Source: Alteromonas sp. BL110
GTDB lineage: Bacteria > Pseudomonadota > Gammaproteobacteria > Enterobacterales > Alteromonadaceae
Length of the DNA: 64,000 nucleotides
NCBI RefSeq assembly: GCF_003443615.1
Contig: NZ_CP031967.1
Span: 1 to 64,000 of the forward strand
Direction: 5' to 3'
Shown: piece after piece, positions 55,345-64,000 of the stretch
How positions within the stretch are numbered: position 1 is the stretch's first letter
How the letters are laid out: every line of letters begins with the position of its first letter
Notes under the pieces: generated by a model
What the model saw: only the letters and a program-made list of their open reading frames with translations
The model's database searches: none
Told to the model about the DNA's origin: nothing
Made by a program: the position numbers and the translations under genes

Positions 55345-56546
55345 AGTGTTACCTCTACTGTTACACCAATTTCGCTTTTGTCGTAGCCGATAGTATCTCT
55401 GTTACTATCTCTATCTGTGTACTGATAAAACGTGCTGAATTTTAACCATCTACGTGCTTGATAATTTAGCGCTGCAGAGTAGTTCATCAATTCGTCATCC
55501 CTATTAACAATATCTATTTCATTGAATACATATTCGTCATTTTGCTGCGTAACACTAAAAGACGTGCTGACTCTCTCTAACCAATCATGGTTCCATCGCA
55601 CACTATAATTTTGACCTCGAATGAAGTCACCTTCTCCGTTGGTTTCAAATGTATCTGCACTGGTAGAAATTCTTACAGTTGAATAGCTTACAGGTTGCCA
55701 ATCAATACCCACTTCCCAGTCGGTACCATAGAAAGTACCACGTGCTTCGTTGTCAAAGTCTTTCTCTTTATAGCCTACCTTCGCGAAGCCGGTAGTTGCC
55801 GCTGTACTCTCCCAAACAACACCTACAAGTATGCGAGTTTCATCATTGTCGCGAGTAACTAAATCAAGCTGTTCGTCATATTTAATGAAAGTCTTGGTTA
55901 CATCCAAAACCATGCTCGTCGCAGAACCAATCTGATAACCAAATTCAGCACCAACCATGTTTTTCGCGCGGTCGCGAATGATATAAGCATCTTCGGTTCT
56001 ATCGTAATCTAGGGTTTGACGACGAGCTTTTAACGTTATCATACCGTCAGTAGTAGCCGCACCGTAGCTATATTCAGCTGATAGGTTGGTGCTTTTGTAA
56101 GTATCCGGAGTGGTGATCTCCAAGCCTGAACCAATTGAAAAACCGGTTCCTCGATCTTCATGACCATCTTCATATTGAGCAAGGGCACTTACGCGATGAC
56201 GGCTGTTCAACTCGAAATCGCCCGATGCTTCTACAAAATGATCGGTGTAATCGTCGTTATCGCTTGAGAAATAAACGCCTCGTTCTAATCTGTAACCCAC
56301 CTGAATAGGATTTCCATCGACCTCTGTTGCAGCAATCAACTCTGGTGAAAGAATCGCTCTCCAACTATAGATTTTACTTTGGTTATCCCGTGCATTTGCA
56401 ACGTTATCAACATAGGCCATCGATGAAGTAAATGATGGTATTAAATCGAATTGCCCAGCTTGAATTCGACCGGCCTCTTGGGCATATAGTGTCGGAGTGG
56501 CGCAAATAACCGACATTGCTATGATGCTTTTGGTCCTTTTAAACAT
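55341..56546 (-). CDS. Outer-membrane beta-barrel of the exopolysaccharide export system
   Basis: The 401 residues begin with a signal peptide (ending LYA). The rest is alternating strands (for example RVSALAQYEDGHEDRG, VGYKEKDFDNEARG and LKFSTFYQYTDRDSNRD) ending in VTVEVTL, typical of an outer-membrane barrel. It resembles the VpsM-like/outer-membrane beta-barrel proteins found beside short Wza-type genes. It could provide the outer-membrane channel that the short Wza-like protein lacks. It heads the minus-strand export operon, with its promoter in the large divergent region next to it. Confidence 0.82.
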   Translation of the reverse strand: MFKRTKSIIAMSVICATPTLYAQEAGRIQAGQFDLIPSFTSSMAYVDNVANARDNQSKIYSWRAILSPELIAATEVDGNPIQVGYRLERGVYFSSDNDDYTDHFVEASGDFELNSRHRVSALAQYEDGHEDRGTGFSIGSGLEITTPDTYKSTNLSAEYSYGAATTDGMITLKARRQTLDYDRTEDAYIIRDRAKNMVGAEFGYQIGSATSMVLDVTKTFIKYDEQLDLVTRDNDETRILVGVVWESTAATTGFAKVGYKEKDFDNEARGTFYGTDWEVGIDWQPVSYSTVRISTSADTFETNGEGDFIRGQNYSVRWNHDWLERVSTSFSVTQQNDEYVFNEIDIVNRDDELMNYSAALNYQARRWLKFSTFYQYTDRDSNRDTIGYDKSEIGVTVEVTL

Positions 56547-57214
56547 GTTTTTTCCTTCCTTCGATGACCTATCTATAATGACAAACTATAAACTGTAACT
56601 TCGTTTCGGTTTCACACATTGCACAAGCAAATAATTCTATAAAGAGAAAAATTGCATCTTTTACAACTTTTGGTGTTTTTTTACCGATTTTCCTAAACTA
56701 TATCTTACCGTGAGCAATAGACGTGCCGATTTTGCGGGATCGTGCTTTGATGTGTAAGAAGTTGGTTCGTTCACATCTAAGTTAAACTCTCTCACTTACT
56801 AACACATCAGCCAAAGCAAAAGTATTTCCTAAAGTACCTAGGTATTGTTTCAGCTATATGTCGTCACGCTATTCTGCTTAGTATGCTATCGTATTTATAT
56901 AACTAATGGAAAGTGCGTGGGCGTCATTCTACTCTTTCTGCACCAAATTAGTACGAAATAAAGTCGCTTGCTGTAATAAAATTACAATAACGGTCCAATA
57001 TTGTTACAATGGCAAACGATGAATCTAAAATAACTAAGTTAATTACGTATAGTTGAGTGAGTGGCAGAGGTGACTACACCACCAGGCATGACTCTTGCTT
57101 AGATTTAGACAAATGTATTAGCTGTTTTTACTGTTTACGTAATATTTGGATCAAGTTAGTAAGATAACCAATCCATTCACGGCGGCCTTCACTTTTCACC
57201 TAGAGATTACCTAA
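56547..57214. promoter_or_regulatory. Divergent regulatory region of the exopolysaccharide genes
   Basis: These 668 bases without a gene separate the export operon from the initiating transferase gene. Two symmetric elements stand out: the palindrome TACCTAGGTA (56835-56844), and ACAATA/TATTGT arms (56984-56989 and 56999-57004) flanked by direct TTACAAT copies. They are candidates for regulator binding, but I cannot name the protein. No reliable -35/-10 pair was found by eye. Confidence 0.45.
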
Positions 57215-58669
57215 ATGGACAATAGAGTAGATTCTAACAAAGCGATTAAAGCTCATCCGGTTGAACCCAACACCAACGGTGGTTTAGTTGTTAGAAACCA
57301 AAGTGGTTTTTCTACTGTTTACAGACTTATTGACCTTTCCCTTGTCACTATTCTTTATTATTCATCTGCTGCGTATTACGGAAACCAGATAGACACTACA
57401 AGCCTTATCCTTTTATTTGTTAATGTAATTTGCTTTCAAATTTCGGCAGAAGGCGTAGAGCTCTATCGGTCTTGGCGTGGGCATGGAACCCAAGAGATGC
57501 TTAGAGCAGCGGCTATCACTTGGGCATTGAGTATTTTGGGTACTATGACGATGGGGTATTTCTTTGTTCAAGAAATTAAGACCCCACCGCCTGCAATTTT
57601 ATTATGGTTCGCATCGTCATTTGTTGTGTTGATAATGTGGCGATTTGTAATGCGTAAATTTTTGTTTCGCATTCGTAAAAGTGGCCTTAACTCTCGTCGT
57701 TCAATCATTATTGGCGCAACTCAACTTGGCGCAAATGTCGCACTTCAGATACAGCAAAATGAGCATTTGGGTATTAAGTTCAATGGCTTATTTGACGATA
57801 GAGAAGCAGAAAGACTGCCTCACGAAATGCAAGGCGCGGTGCTTGGAAATATAGAAGCCGCGATAGAAATGGCAAAGCGCAATGAAGTTGATTACATTTA
57901 CATTGCCCTTCCTATGAGTGCAGAAAACCGGATTCGCAGCATACTAGAGCAGTGTAGTGATACTACGGCAAACGTTTATGTTATTCCGAACTTCTTCATG
58001 TACAACCTACTAAACGCTCGCTGGCAGACGGTAGGTAACGTCCAGGCGCTAAGTGTTTACGACACACCGTTCCAAGGTGCAAGCGACGTACTTAAGCGTT
58101 TTGAAGATGTAGTTTTAAGTTCGTTAATTCTTATGCTGATTTCTATACCCATGTTGGCGATTGCAGCAGCTGTTAAACTTACGTCTAAAGGGCCCGTAAT
58201 TTTTAAACAAAAGCGTTACGGATTAGATGGTAAACAAATTACAGTGTACAAGTTCCGGTCTATGACTACGCAAGATAATGGTGCAGTTGTAAAACAAGCC
58301 ACTAAAAATGACGCGCGCTTAACTAAGATTGGTGGTTTCTTAAGAAGAACCTCTTTAGATGAACTTCCGCAGTTTATTAATGTTCTGCAAGGCCGTATGT
58401 CGATTGTAGGCCCTCGCCCTCACGCTGTGGCGCACAACGAGGAATATCGTAAGATCATTACAGGCTACATGTTACGCCACAAGGTTAAACCAGGAATTAC
58501 AGGCTGGGCACAAGTGAATGGCCTGCGTGGTGAAACTGAAACCACTAACAAAATGGTTCAGCGCGTAGAATATGATTTAGATTACATACACCGCTGGTCT
58601 ATTTGGTTTGATATCAAAATAGTATTTATGACTGTTTTCAATGGTTTCATTAATAAGAACGCCTATTAA
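57215..58669 (+). CDS. WcaJ-type undecaprenyl-phosphate glucose phosphotransferase
   Basis: The 484-residue polyisoprenyl-phosphate hexose-1-phosphate transferase has four N-terminal membrane helices (about 30-130), a Rossmann-like domain with SIIIGATQLGANVALQI, a further helix (about 298-320), and the catalytic domain: KQKRYGLDGKQITVYKFRSM, then LRRTSLDELPQF and MSIVGPRPHAV. It would load the first sugar phosphate, probably glucose, on undecaprenyl phosphate and start repeat-unit synthesis. Vibrio VpsL is a comparable enzyme. It is divergent from the export operon. Confidence 0.93.
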   Translation: MDNRVDSNKAIKAHPVEPNTNGGLVVRNQSGFSTVYRLIDLSLVTILYYSSAAYYGNQIDTTSLILLFVNVICFQISAEGVELYRSWRGHGTQEMLRAAAITWALSILGTMTMGYFFVQEIKTPPPAILLWFASSFVVLIMWRFVMRKFLFRIRKSGLNSRRSIIIGATQLGANVALQIQQNEHLGIKFNGLFDDREAERLPHEMQGAVLGNIEAAIEMAKRNEVDYIYIALPMSAENRIRSILEQCSDTTANVYVIPNFFMYNLLNARWQTVGNVQALSVYDTPFQGASDVLKRFEDVVLSSLILMLISIPMLAIAAAVKLTSKGPVIFKQKRYGLDGKQITVYKFRSMTTQDNGAVVKQATKNDARLTKIGGFLRRTSLDELPQFINVLQGRMSIVGPRPHAVAHNEEYRKIITGYMLRHKVKPGITGWAQVNGLRGETETTNKMVQRVEYDLDYIHRWSIWFDIKIVFMTVFNGFINKNAY

Positions 58670-58746
58670 GTAATAGTTTTTATGGGCATACCATAATAAA
58701 TAGGCGCATTCCTGTATGTTAAAAAAGTAGTGACGTTGAAAGTAGT

Positions 58747-60654
58747 ATGAAATTTAGAAGAGATATTAATGGTCTTAGGGCTATAGCTGTAATTTCTGTC
58801 GTCTTATTCCACTTTAATGAATCTTGGATGCCGGGTGGATTTGCTGGCGTCGACGTATTCTTTGTCATTTCAGGCTTTTTAATGACAAGTATATTGTTTA
58901 GTTCCATGGAAAAAAGTGGCTTTTCTATTGTCCGTTTCTATTTAGCTAGGGCAAATAGAATAATTCCCGCTTTAGCCGTTTTATGTATTTGCTTAATGAC
59001 TGTCGGTTTATTTTTCCTTCCCCCTTTGGAATATAAAGCTTTAGCTAAACATAGTGCAGCAAGTATTAGCTTCCTTTCAAATTTTGTATATTGGACGGAG
59101 TCTGGCTACTTCGATGTAGATTCTCACAGAAAATGGTTACTTCATACATGGTCACTTTCTGTAGAGTGGCAGTTTTATCTAATTTACCCAGTTTTGCTTT
59201 TAGCATTACGCTCGGTATTTAGTGTTTCTAATTCAAAAAAAGCTATTCTTGCATTAACAGTTATAGGCTTTGCTATAAGCGCCATTGCATCTTCTCGATG
59301 GCCAGATTCATCTTATTTCTTAATTCATACAAGAGCGTGGGAGATGCTGTTTGGCGGTTTAGCTTACTTATATCCGCTTCAGCTCGCTGAGCGTCATAAA
59401 CGGCTAACGGAATATATTGGTATTCTATTGATACTGGTGTCTTACGTCTTCATTACATCGTCTAATGCATGGCCAGGATATTTATCACTTCTCCCCGTAC
59501 TCGGCTCTTATTTGATCATACAAGCTTATAGGACAAATAGTCTTTCAACAGGTAATGTAGCTTTCCAGTATATAGGGAAATGGTCCTATTCTATCTACCT
59601 ATGGCATTGGCCTATTGTGGTAGCAATTAGTTACTTTAAGTTAGGGGTTGAGTACACATTATTTGGCTTAGTTTTAACATTAATCTTAGGTTTTTTAAGT
59701 TATCGATTTATAGAAAGCTTTAAATTTACTTCAGCGCTTAAGTCTATATCTGATCTATTAAATAAAAAGATAACTTATATAACCCTGATTCCACTACTGG
59801 CCACATCTTTCATCTACTTTAATACTAATTTGGTATTTGGACTTCCAGAAAACATATTCAAGAATACTCTTGTGAATAAAGATACTGAAGGTAATGGAGT
59901 ATATACCTGGGAACTTCATAAACGCCTTAATGGTGACGAGTTTGTGAAGGACGGTCGTAAAAAAGTACTTGTTATTGGTGACTCTCAGGCAGGCGACTTT
60001 ATTAACATGTTATCTGAAACTGAAAGTTTTGAAGAAATTGACTTAGTCAGTCGAATAATATACTCACGTTGTAGAAGCGTTTATTTAAATAATCCTTCTT
60101 TAGACAAGATGTTCTCTTCTCTGTCAAAAGAATTGTCAGGAAAGCAAGTTTCCGAATGCAAGACTGCGCTAACGAGTTTGCAGACGGATGAAACAATTAG
60201 GAAGGCAGATACGATAGTTTTAGCTATGCACTGGCACAATGACTTCATTTCGTACCTCTTAGATTCGATTAAGCAAATAAAAGAGCTTAACGAAACGGTT
60301 AATATACTTGTTATCAGTGGAAAATCATTCGCAACGGAAGTACCGTTGATGTTATTCAACTCTTATGAGTCAGAAAAAGAGTTGTCTAGCATAGCTTATG
60401 CGCACATTCCTACTTCGTCTGACTACAACTATGAACTGCAACATAAACAGCTCTTCGCAAACCAGTCGACGCTAGGATACGACTATATAAACCTATTCGA
60501 CTTCTTCTGTAACCAAAGTCAGTGCCAAGTTGCTGATCAGGATTCAAATGTATATTTCTACGACAAAAATCATCTAACGAGATTAGGGGTTAAGAGGCTA
60601 GGTGAAAAGCTTGAACAGAGTAAGTTTATTAAGCAATTAACCACAGTAAATTAA
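58747..60654 (+). CDS. OafA-type acyltransferase with SGNH domain
   Basis: The 635 residues have an acyltransferase-3 membrane domain (ten or so helices, residues 1-375) starting FRRDINGLRAIAVISVVLFH, with FAGVDVFFVISGFL and LLHTWSLSVEWQFYL as family signatures. A periplasmic SGNH domain follows, with GDSQAGDF (Ser413) and DKNHLT (Asp606, His609). Such proteins O-acetylate sugars of surface polysaccharides. It starts 78 bases after the WcaJ-type gene on the same strand and probably modifies the same polymer. Confidence 0.93.
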   Translation: MKFRRDINGLRAIAVISVVLFHFNESWMPGGFAGVDVFFVISGFLMTSILFSSMEKSGFSIVRFYLARANRIIPALAVLCICLMTVGLFFLPPLEYKALAKHSAASISFLSNFVYWTESGYFDVDSHRKWLLHTWSLSVEWQFYLIYPVLLLALRSVFSVSNSKKAILALTVIGFAISAIASSRWPDSSYFLIHTRAWEMLFGGLAYLYPLQLAERHKRLTEYIGILLILVSYVFITSSNAWPGYLSLLPVLGSYLIIQAYRTNSLSTGNVAFQYIGKWSYSIYLWHWPIVVAISYFKLGVEYTLFGLVLTLILGFLSYRFIESFKFTSALKSISDLLNKKITYITLIPLLATSFIYFNTNLVFGLPENIFKNTLVNKDTEGNGVYTWELHKRLNGDEFVKDGRKKVLVIGDSQAGDFINMLSETESFEEIDLVSRIIYSRCRSVYLNNPSLDKMFSSLSKELSGKQVSECKTALTSLQTDETIRKADTIVLAMHWHNDFISYLLDSIKQIKELNETVNILVISGKSFATEVPLMLFNSYESEKELSSIAYAHIPTSSDYNYELQHKQLFANQSTLGYDYINLFDFFCNQSQCQVADQDSNVYFYDKNHLTRLGVKRLGEKLEQSKFIKQLTTVN

Positions 60655-61129
60655 TTCTTCACAAAGGATATCCAACTCTTTTGGTATCAGCCAACTATTC
60701 CATGGCTACTATCAGTAGCGAAAGGGCTCAGGAAAAATCCCTCTAGAGCTTATAGAGGTGCAGTCGGGCGCGTAGAGAAAAAGTAAGAGAGAGCGCTATA
60801 CGCTAACGAAATAAATATAAGCAGAGCTTTGGCTCTGCTTTTTTGTACTTGGGGATATAAAGGCTCTATTACCTACAACAATCGAAACCACAATAGCAGG
60901 TTGTCCATTCGAGGTAAGGAAACCTCTTAATAGGCCTGACGAGCGTTGCTTGTTGGAAATCGCGCTATCGGCAAGGTTAATTGTTGAATTATTGGTATGC
61001 ATTGTTGCTACTTACTTTATTGCTATGCTTTTACATCAGGAGCTTATTCGCAATTCCTTCATATAAGATCCTATATAAAATTTTTGCTATACTGCGCCGC
61101 TGTATTTCTTAACCTTAAAAGTCATAAAA
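60655..61129. other. Intergenic region at the island's right edge
   Basis: About 475 bases between the acyltransferase and glutaredoxin-like genes hold no protein gene that I trust. A clear terminator lies 165 bases after the acyltransferase stop. The sequence before it has a small hairpin (CCTCTAGAGC then TTATAGAGG near 60741) that could belong to a 3' UTR or a small RNA. Confidence 0.45.
60820..60845 (+). terminator. Intrinsic terminator at the end of the island
   Basis: AGCAGAGC (60820-60827) and GCTCTGCT (60832-60839) form an 8-bp stem with a TTTG loop, followed by TTTTTT. It would end the WcaJ-type/acyltransferase transcript or a separate small RNA. Confidence 0.88.
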
Positions 61130-61501
61130 TTGAGCTTATTCATTTCCCTAATTCGCAACGCACTTGGCGGTGTTATCGCCTTGCTTGATTTAATTACTCG
61201 TGGCAGAAAACTTAAACGATTGCCACAAGAACAACAGCAGGTTGAAAAAGCCGTACAAGAATTAACACTTTATCAATTTTTTGCATGCCCTTTTTGTATT
61301 AAAACACGCCGCGCTATGTATAAAATGAATTTGCCTATTCGTAAGCGCAGCGTATCGAGTGGGTCACCGTATCGTAATGAATTGGCGCAAGGCGGAGGAA
61401 AAGTGAAAGCCCCTTGCTTACGCATACAAACTGCTGAAAAGGATATTTGGTTGTACGAGTCTTCAGAAATTATTAAGTATTTGCAGCAACGCTTTCAGTA
61501 A
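61130..61501 (+). CDS. Glutaredoxin/GST-N-terminal-like protein
   Basis: The 123 residues start with TTG at 61130. An N-terminal hydrophobic/basic segment (LISLIRNALGGVIALLDL) precedes a thioredoxin-fold domain with the redox motif CPFC in LYQFFACPFCIKTRRAMYKM, then KVKAPCLRI with the cis-Pro region and a final LYESSEIIKYLQQRF. The fold fits a monomeric glutaredoxin or the N-terminal half of a glutathione S-transferase. It would act on glutathione mixed disulfides, perhaps at the membrane. The start is uncertain. It is convergent with rplT. Confidence 0.85.
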   Translation: MSLFISLIRNALGGVIALLDLITRGRKLKRLPQEQQQVEKAVQELTLYQFFACPFCIKTRRAMYKMNLPIRKRSVSSGSPYRNELAQGGGKVKAPCLRIQTAEKDIWLYESSEIIKYLQQRFQ

Positions 61502-61590
61502 GTTATTTATGTTAGCTGCTTAAAGGCTTGCAAAGCCAGCGAGAAGGTAAGTACCACGAATAGAGTGATTTATCTAAACCCCAGAAACGA

Positions 61591-61619
61591 AAAAAGGCGA
61601 GCATCCTGCTCGCCTTTTT
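61591..61619. terminator. Bidirectional intrinsic terminator after rplT
   Basis: AAAAAGGCGAGCA (61591-61603) and TGCTCGCCTTTTT (61607-61619) form a 13-bp perfect stem with a 3-base loop, T-rich on both sides. It lies about 30 bases after the rplT stop on the minus strand and should end the thrS-infC-rpmI-rplT transcript, so pheS cannot be reached from it. Confidence 0.92.
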
Positions 61620-61650
61620 CCGAAAGAACTTAAACTTAATTAGTTAATAA

Positions 61651-62010
<360 letters not shown>

Positions 62011-62025
62011 TCAGTCTCCTAAGTC

Positions 62026-62223
62026 TTATACGTAAGGCAACATGCGCTGAACCAATTTGGTATCAGAGTCATGAACCAGTTTTTTGCCACGAAGGTGACG
62101 TTTACGCTTAGAGCTCTTCTTAGTCAGAATGTGACGTAAGTGAGACTGTTTGCTTTTAAAGCGGCCAGAACCCGTTTTCTTGAAACGTTTGGCGGCACCG
62201 CTTACAGTTTTCATTTTAGGCAT
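62026..62223 (-). CDS. rpmI: 50S ribosomal protein L35
   Basis: At 65 residues it has the family length. It begins [20 protein letters not shown] and ends [10 protein letters not shown], with the strongly basic middle [11 protein letters not shown]. It lies between infC and rplT as in other gammaproteobacteria. The 118 bases upstream may hold the L20-dependent regulatory RNA structure known in E. coli; I did not fold it. Confidence 0.97.
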   Translation of the reverse strand: MPKMKTVSGAAKRFKKTGSGRFKSKQSHLRHILTKKSSKRKRHLRGKKLVHDSDTKLVQRMLPYV

Positions 62224-62341
62224 TGCTAAAACTCCGCATTGTTTAATATCGGTATTTTTCGTGTTGCAGTCACTTCATACCGGCTAATGTTTAGCAGCAA
62301 GGTGTTTAAGGGTGCAGATTCCTTAAAACTTTAGACCGTTA

Positions 62342-62881
62342 CTACTTCTTATTTGGGGCTAGCACCATGATCATCTGACGGCCTTCCACACGACGTGGGA
62401 AAGACTCGCATGTAGCGATCTCTTCTAAATCCGTTTTAACGCGGTTTAGCAAATCGATACCGATGTCTTGGTGCGCCATTTCACGACCGCGGAAGCGGAT
62501 CGTAACTTTGGCTTTGTCACCACCTTCAAGAAAGCGACGCAGGTTGCGCAGTTTTACCTGGTAATCGCCTTCATCAGTGCCAGGGCGAAATTTAATCTCC
62601 TTGACCTGAATTTGCTTCTGTTTTTTCTTCTGCTCTTTTTGAGCTTTACTTTTTTCGAAGAGGAATTTGCCATAGTCCATAACTTTACAGACTGGCGGCT
62701 CGGCATTCGGACTGATTTCTACTAGATCTAGGCTCGCTTCTTCAGCGGCACGCGTAGCATCTGCTAGCGAAACCACACCAACCTGTTCACCGTCTTTGCC
62801 AATTAATCTTACTTCTCTGGCTTTAATCTCATCGTTAATGCGGGCTTTGTCGCCCTGAGCCTTGTTGTTAGCGCCTTTAAT
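62342..62881 (-). CDS. infC: Translation initiation factor IF-3
   Basis: Read from the rare start ATT at 62881 the protein has 179 residues, close to E. coli IF-3 (180). The ATT follows GGAGG by 8 bases. The upstream extension reads [18 protein letters not shown] then [20 protein letters not shown], matching the IF-3 N-domain, so an ATG/GTG-only start would cut the protein by about 35 residues. [20 protein letters not shown] and the C-domain [12 protein letters not shown] follow. IF-3 checks start-codon pairing, and a non-AUG start in infC allows it to repress itself. Confidence 0.96.
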   Translation of the reverse strand: MKGANNKAQGDKARINDEIKAREVRLIGKDGEQVGVVSLADATRAAEEASLDLVEISPNAEPPVCKVMDYGKFLFEKSKAQKEQKKKQKQIQVKEIKFRPGTDEGDYQVKLRNLRRFLEGGDKAKVTIRFRGREMAHQDIGIDLLNRVKTDLEEIATCESFPRRVEGRQMIMVLAPNKK

Positions 62882-62993
62882 GTGCTATTCCTCCAAACAT
62901 TTAATTCTTTTGTCTGCTTCTGGGGTGGTCGATTGACCTAAAGTAAAACCAAAAGCAGACACCTTACTTGTGTATTATACACAAATTGCTCAA

Positions 62994-64000
62994 CTATTTA
63001 ATTGTCTTTTCTACAACTTCTTGTTGAGCCATGGCAATAAAGTCTTCCAGGCTCATTTTGCCTAGGTCGTCGCCGCGACGAGAGCGCACTGCTACTTCGC
63101 CCGCTTCCATTTCTTTATCGCCCACAACTAGCATATATGGAATACGCTTAAGTGTGTGCTCGCGGATTTTAAAGCCGATCTTCTCATTACGCAAGTCAGA
63201 CTTTGCTCTAAACCCTAAATCTTGCAGTTTTTTTACACAATTTGATGCGTAATCAGCTTGTTTGTCAGTAATGTTCATTACTACAACCTGCTGAGGTGCT
63301 AACCAAAGTGGGAAGAAACCTGCAAATTCTTCGGTCAAAATACCAATGAAGCGTTCTAGTGAACCCAAAATAGCGCGGTGAATCATTACCGGTACTTTGC
63401 GCTCGCCATCTTCTGCCACATAGGTAGAGCCTAAACGACCTGGCATTGAGAAATCTAGCTGTACGGTTCCGCACTGCCATGCACGGTCTAAGCAATCGTG
63501 CAGGGTAAATTCAATCTTCGGACCGTAAAACGCACCTTCGCCTGGCTGATAATCGAACTCGATATCGTTAGCTTTAAGTGCTTCCGCAAGCGCAGCTTCA
63601 GATTTATCCCAAATCTCGTCAGCACCTACACGCTTTTCAGGGCGAGTAGACAACTTAACTTTGATATCTTCAAAACCAAACGCCGCGTATGTCTCATACA
63701 CCATCTTAATACAGTCACTTACCTCTTGAAGGATCTGTTCTTCTGTACAAAAAATATGAGCGTCGTCTTGTGTAAAGCCACGAACACGCATTAGACCGTG
63801 AAGTGCACCCGATGGTTCGTTACGGTGACAGCAGCCAAACTCCGCCATTTTAAGCGGTAGGTCGCGGTACGATTTCAAACCTTGGTTGAAAATTTGAACA
63901 TGGCCAGGGCAGTTCATCGGCTTAACCGCATATTCACGCTTTTCAGATTCAGTGGTGAACATGTTTTCAGCGTACTTGTCCCAGTGCCCCGATTTTTCCC
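62994..64000 (-). CDS. thrS: Threonyl-tRNA synthetase, partial (5' end outside the window)
   Basis: About 335 C-terminal residues are present; the frame stays open to the right edge, where it reads [14 protein letters not shown]. Class II motifs are clear: [12 protein letters not shown] and [20 protein letters not shown] (motif 2), then [17 protein letters not shown] (motif 3). The anticodon-binding domain follows ([12 protein letters not shown], then [13 protein letters not shown]). The enzyme charges tRNA(Thr). The infC start is 112 bases downstream on the same strand, as in E. coli. Confidence 0.98.
   Translation of the reverse strand, partial: EKSGHWDKYAENMFTTESEKREYAVKPMNCPGHVQIFNQGLKSYRDLPLKMAEFGCCHRNEPSGALHGLMRVRGFTQDDAHIFCTEEQILQEVSDCIKMVYETYAAFGFEDIKVKLSTRPEKRVGADEIWDKSEAALAEALKANDIEFDYQPGEGAFYGPKIEFTLHDCLDRAWQCGTVQLDFSMPGRLGSTYVAEDGERKVPVMIHRAILGSLERFIGILTEEFAGFFPLWLAPQQVVVMNITDKQADYASNCVKKLQDLGFRAKSDLRNEKIGFKIREHTLKRIPYMLVVGDKEMEAGEVAVRSRRGDDLGKMSLEDFIAMAQQEVVEKTIK

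Noticed and set aside
60796..61002. 68-residue minus-strand frame between the acyltransferase and glutaredoxin-like genes
   Set aside because: It overlaps the plus-strand terminator, shows no domain, and has no convincing ribosome site.
29640..61130. Mobile element carrying the polysaccharide island
   Set aside because: No integrase, transposase, tRNA target or flanking direct repeat could be seen, so I describe an island by content and context only.

Overview
The window looks like chromosomal DNA of a marine gammaproteobacterium of the Alteromonadales, most likely Alteromonas or a close relative. This rests on the gene families and neighbourhoods (CsiV beside mfd, a PilZ-like gene before mfd, pheST-ihfA, thrS-infC-rpmI-rplT, Vibrio-vps-like exopolysaccharide genes, PEP-CTERM proteins). 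No database search was possible. I see no rRNA, tRNA, transposase, integrase or CRISPR array.

Bases 1-29,600 are mostly core genes: a cut alpha/beta hydrolase, an MFS transporter, a thioesterase, an HDOD protein, a lone GT4 glycosyltransferase, SufE with a DUF2750 protein, a heme-oxygenase-like protein, xthA, a FIST/histidine-kinase pair, a phosphoribosyltransferase, a LolC/E permease, a PilZ-like protein, mfd-csiV, a cobalamin adenosyltransferase, nagZ, a penicillin-acylase-family protein with ybaK, and the pheS-pheT-ihfA operon. Two loci carry a conspicuous repeat built on GACACCCA: a 38-bp tandem array at 6.35-6.62 kb, and an in-frame expansion inside the LolC/E gene at 13.53-13.82 kb. A separate 8-bp repeat (nine perfect copies) lies at 20.19-20.26 kb.

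Bases 29,640-61,130 form a surface-polysaccharide and biofilm island. It encodes a PEP-CTERM-like protein, GT2 and GT4 glycosyltransferases, a beta-helix lipoprotein, a Wzx-type flippase, a PEP-CTERM protein, a pyruvyltransferase-family protein, a Wzy-type polymerase, the LapG/LapD adhesin-release switch, an O-antigen-ligase-family protein, an export block (outer-membrane barrel, Wza-like SLBB protein, Wzc-like BY-kinase, CpsB-type phosphatase, VpsP-like protein), a WcaJ-type initiating transferase and an OafA-type acyltransferase. Together these could start, extend, decorate, flip, polymerise and export a polymer, while c-di-GMP sensing through LapD controls surface adhesion.

Bases 61,130-64,000 return to core genes: a glutaredoxin-like protein, then rplT, rpmI, infC (ATT start) and the 3' part of thrS, all on the minus strand. 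In E. coli thrS-infC-rpmI-rplT-pheM-pheS-pheT-ihfA is one contiguous cluster. Here both halves keep the same order and strand but lie about 32 kb apart with the polysaccharide island between them. The best candidates for something undescribed are the GACACCCA repeat family that has entered coding sequence, and the protein modules shared between secreted proteins of the island.
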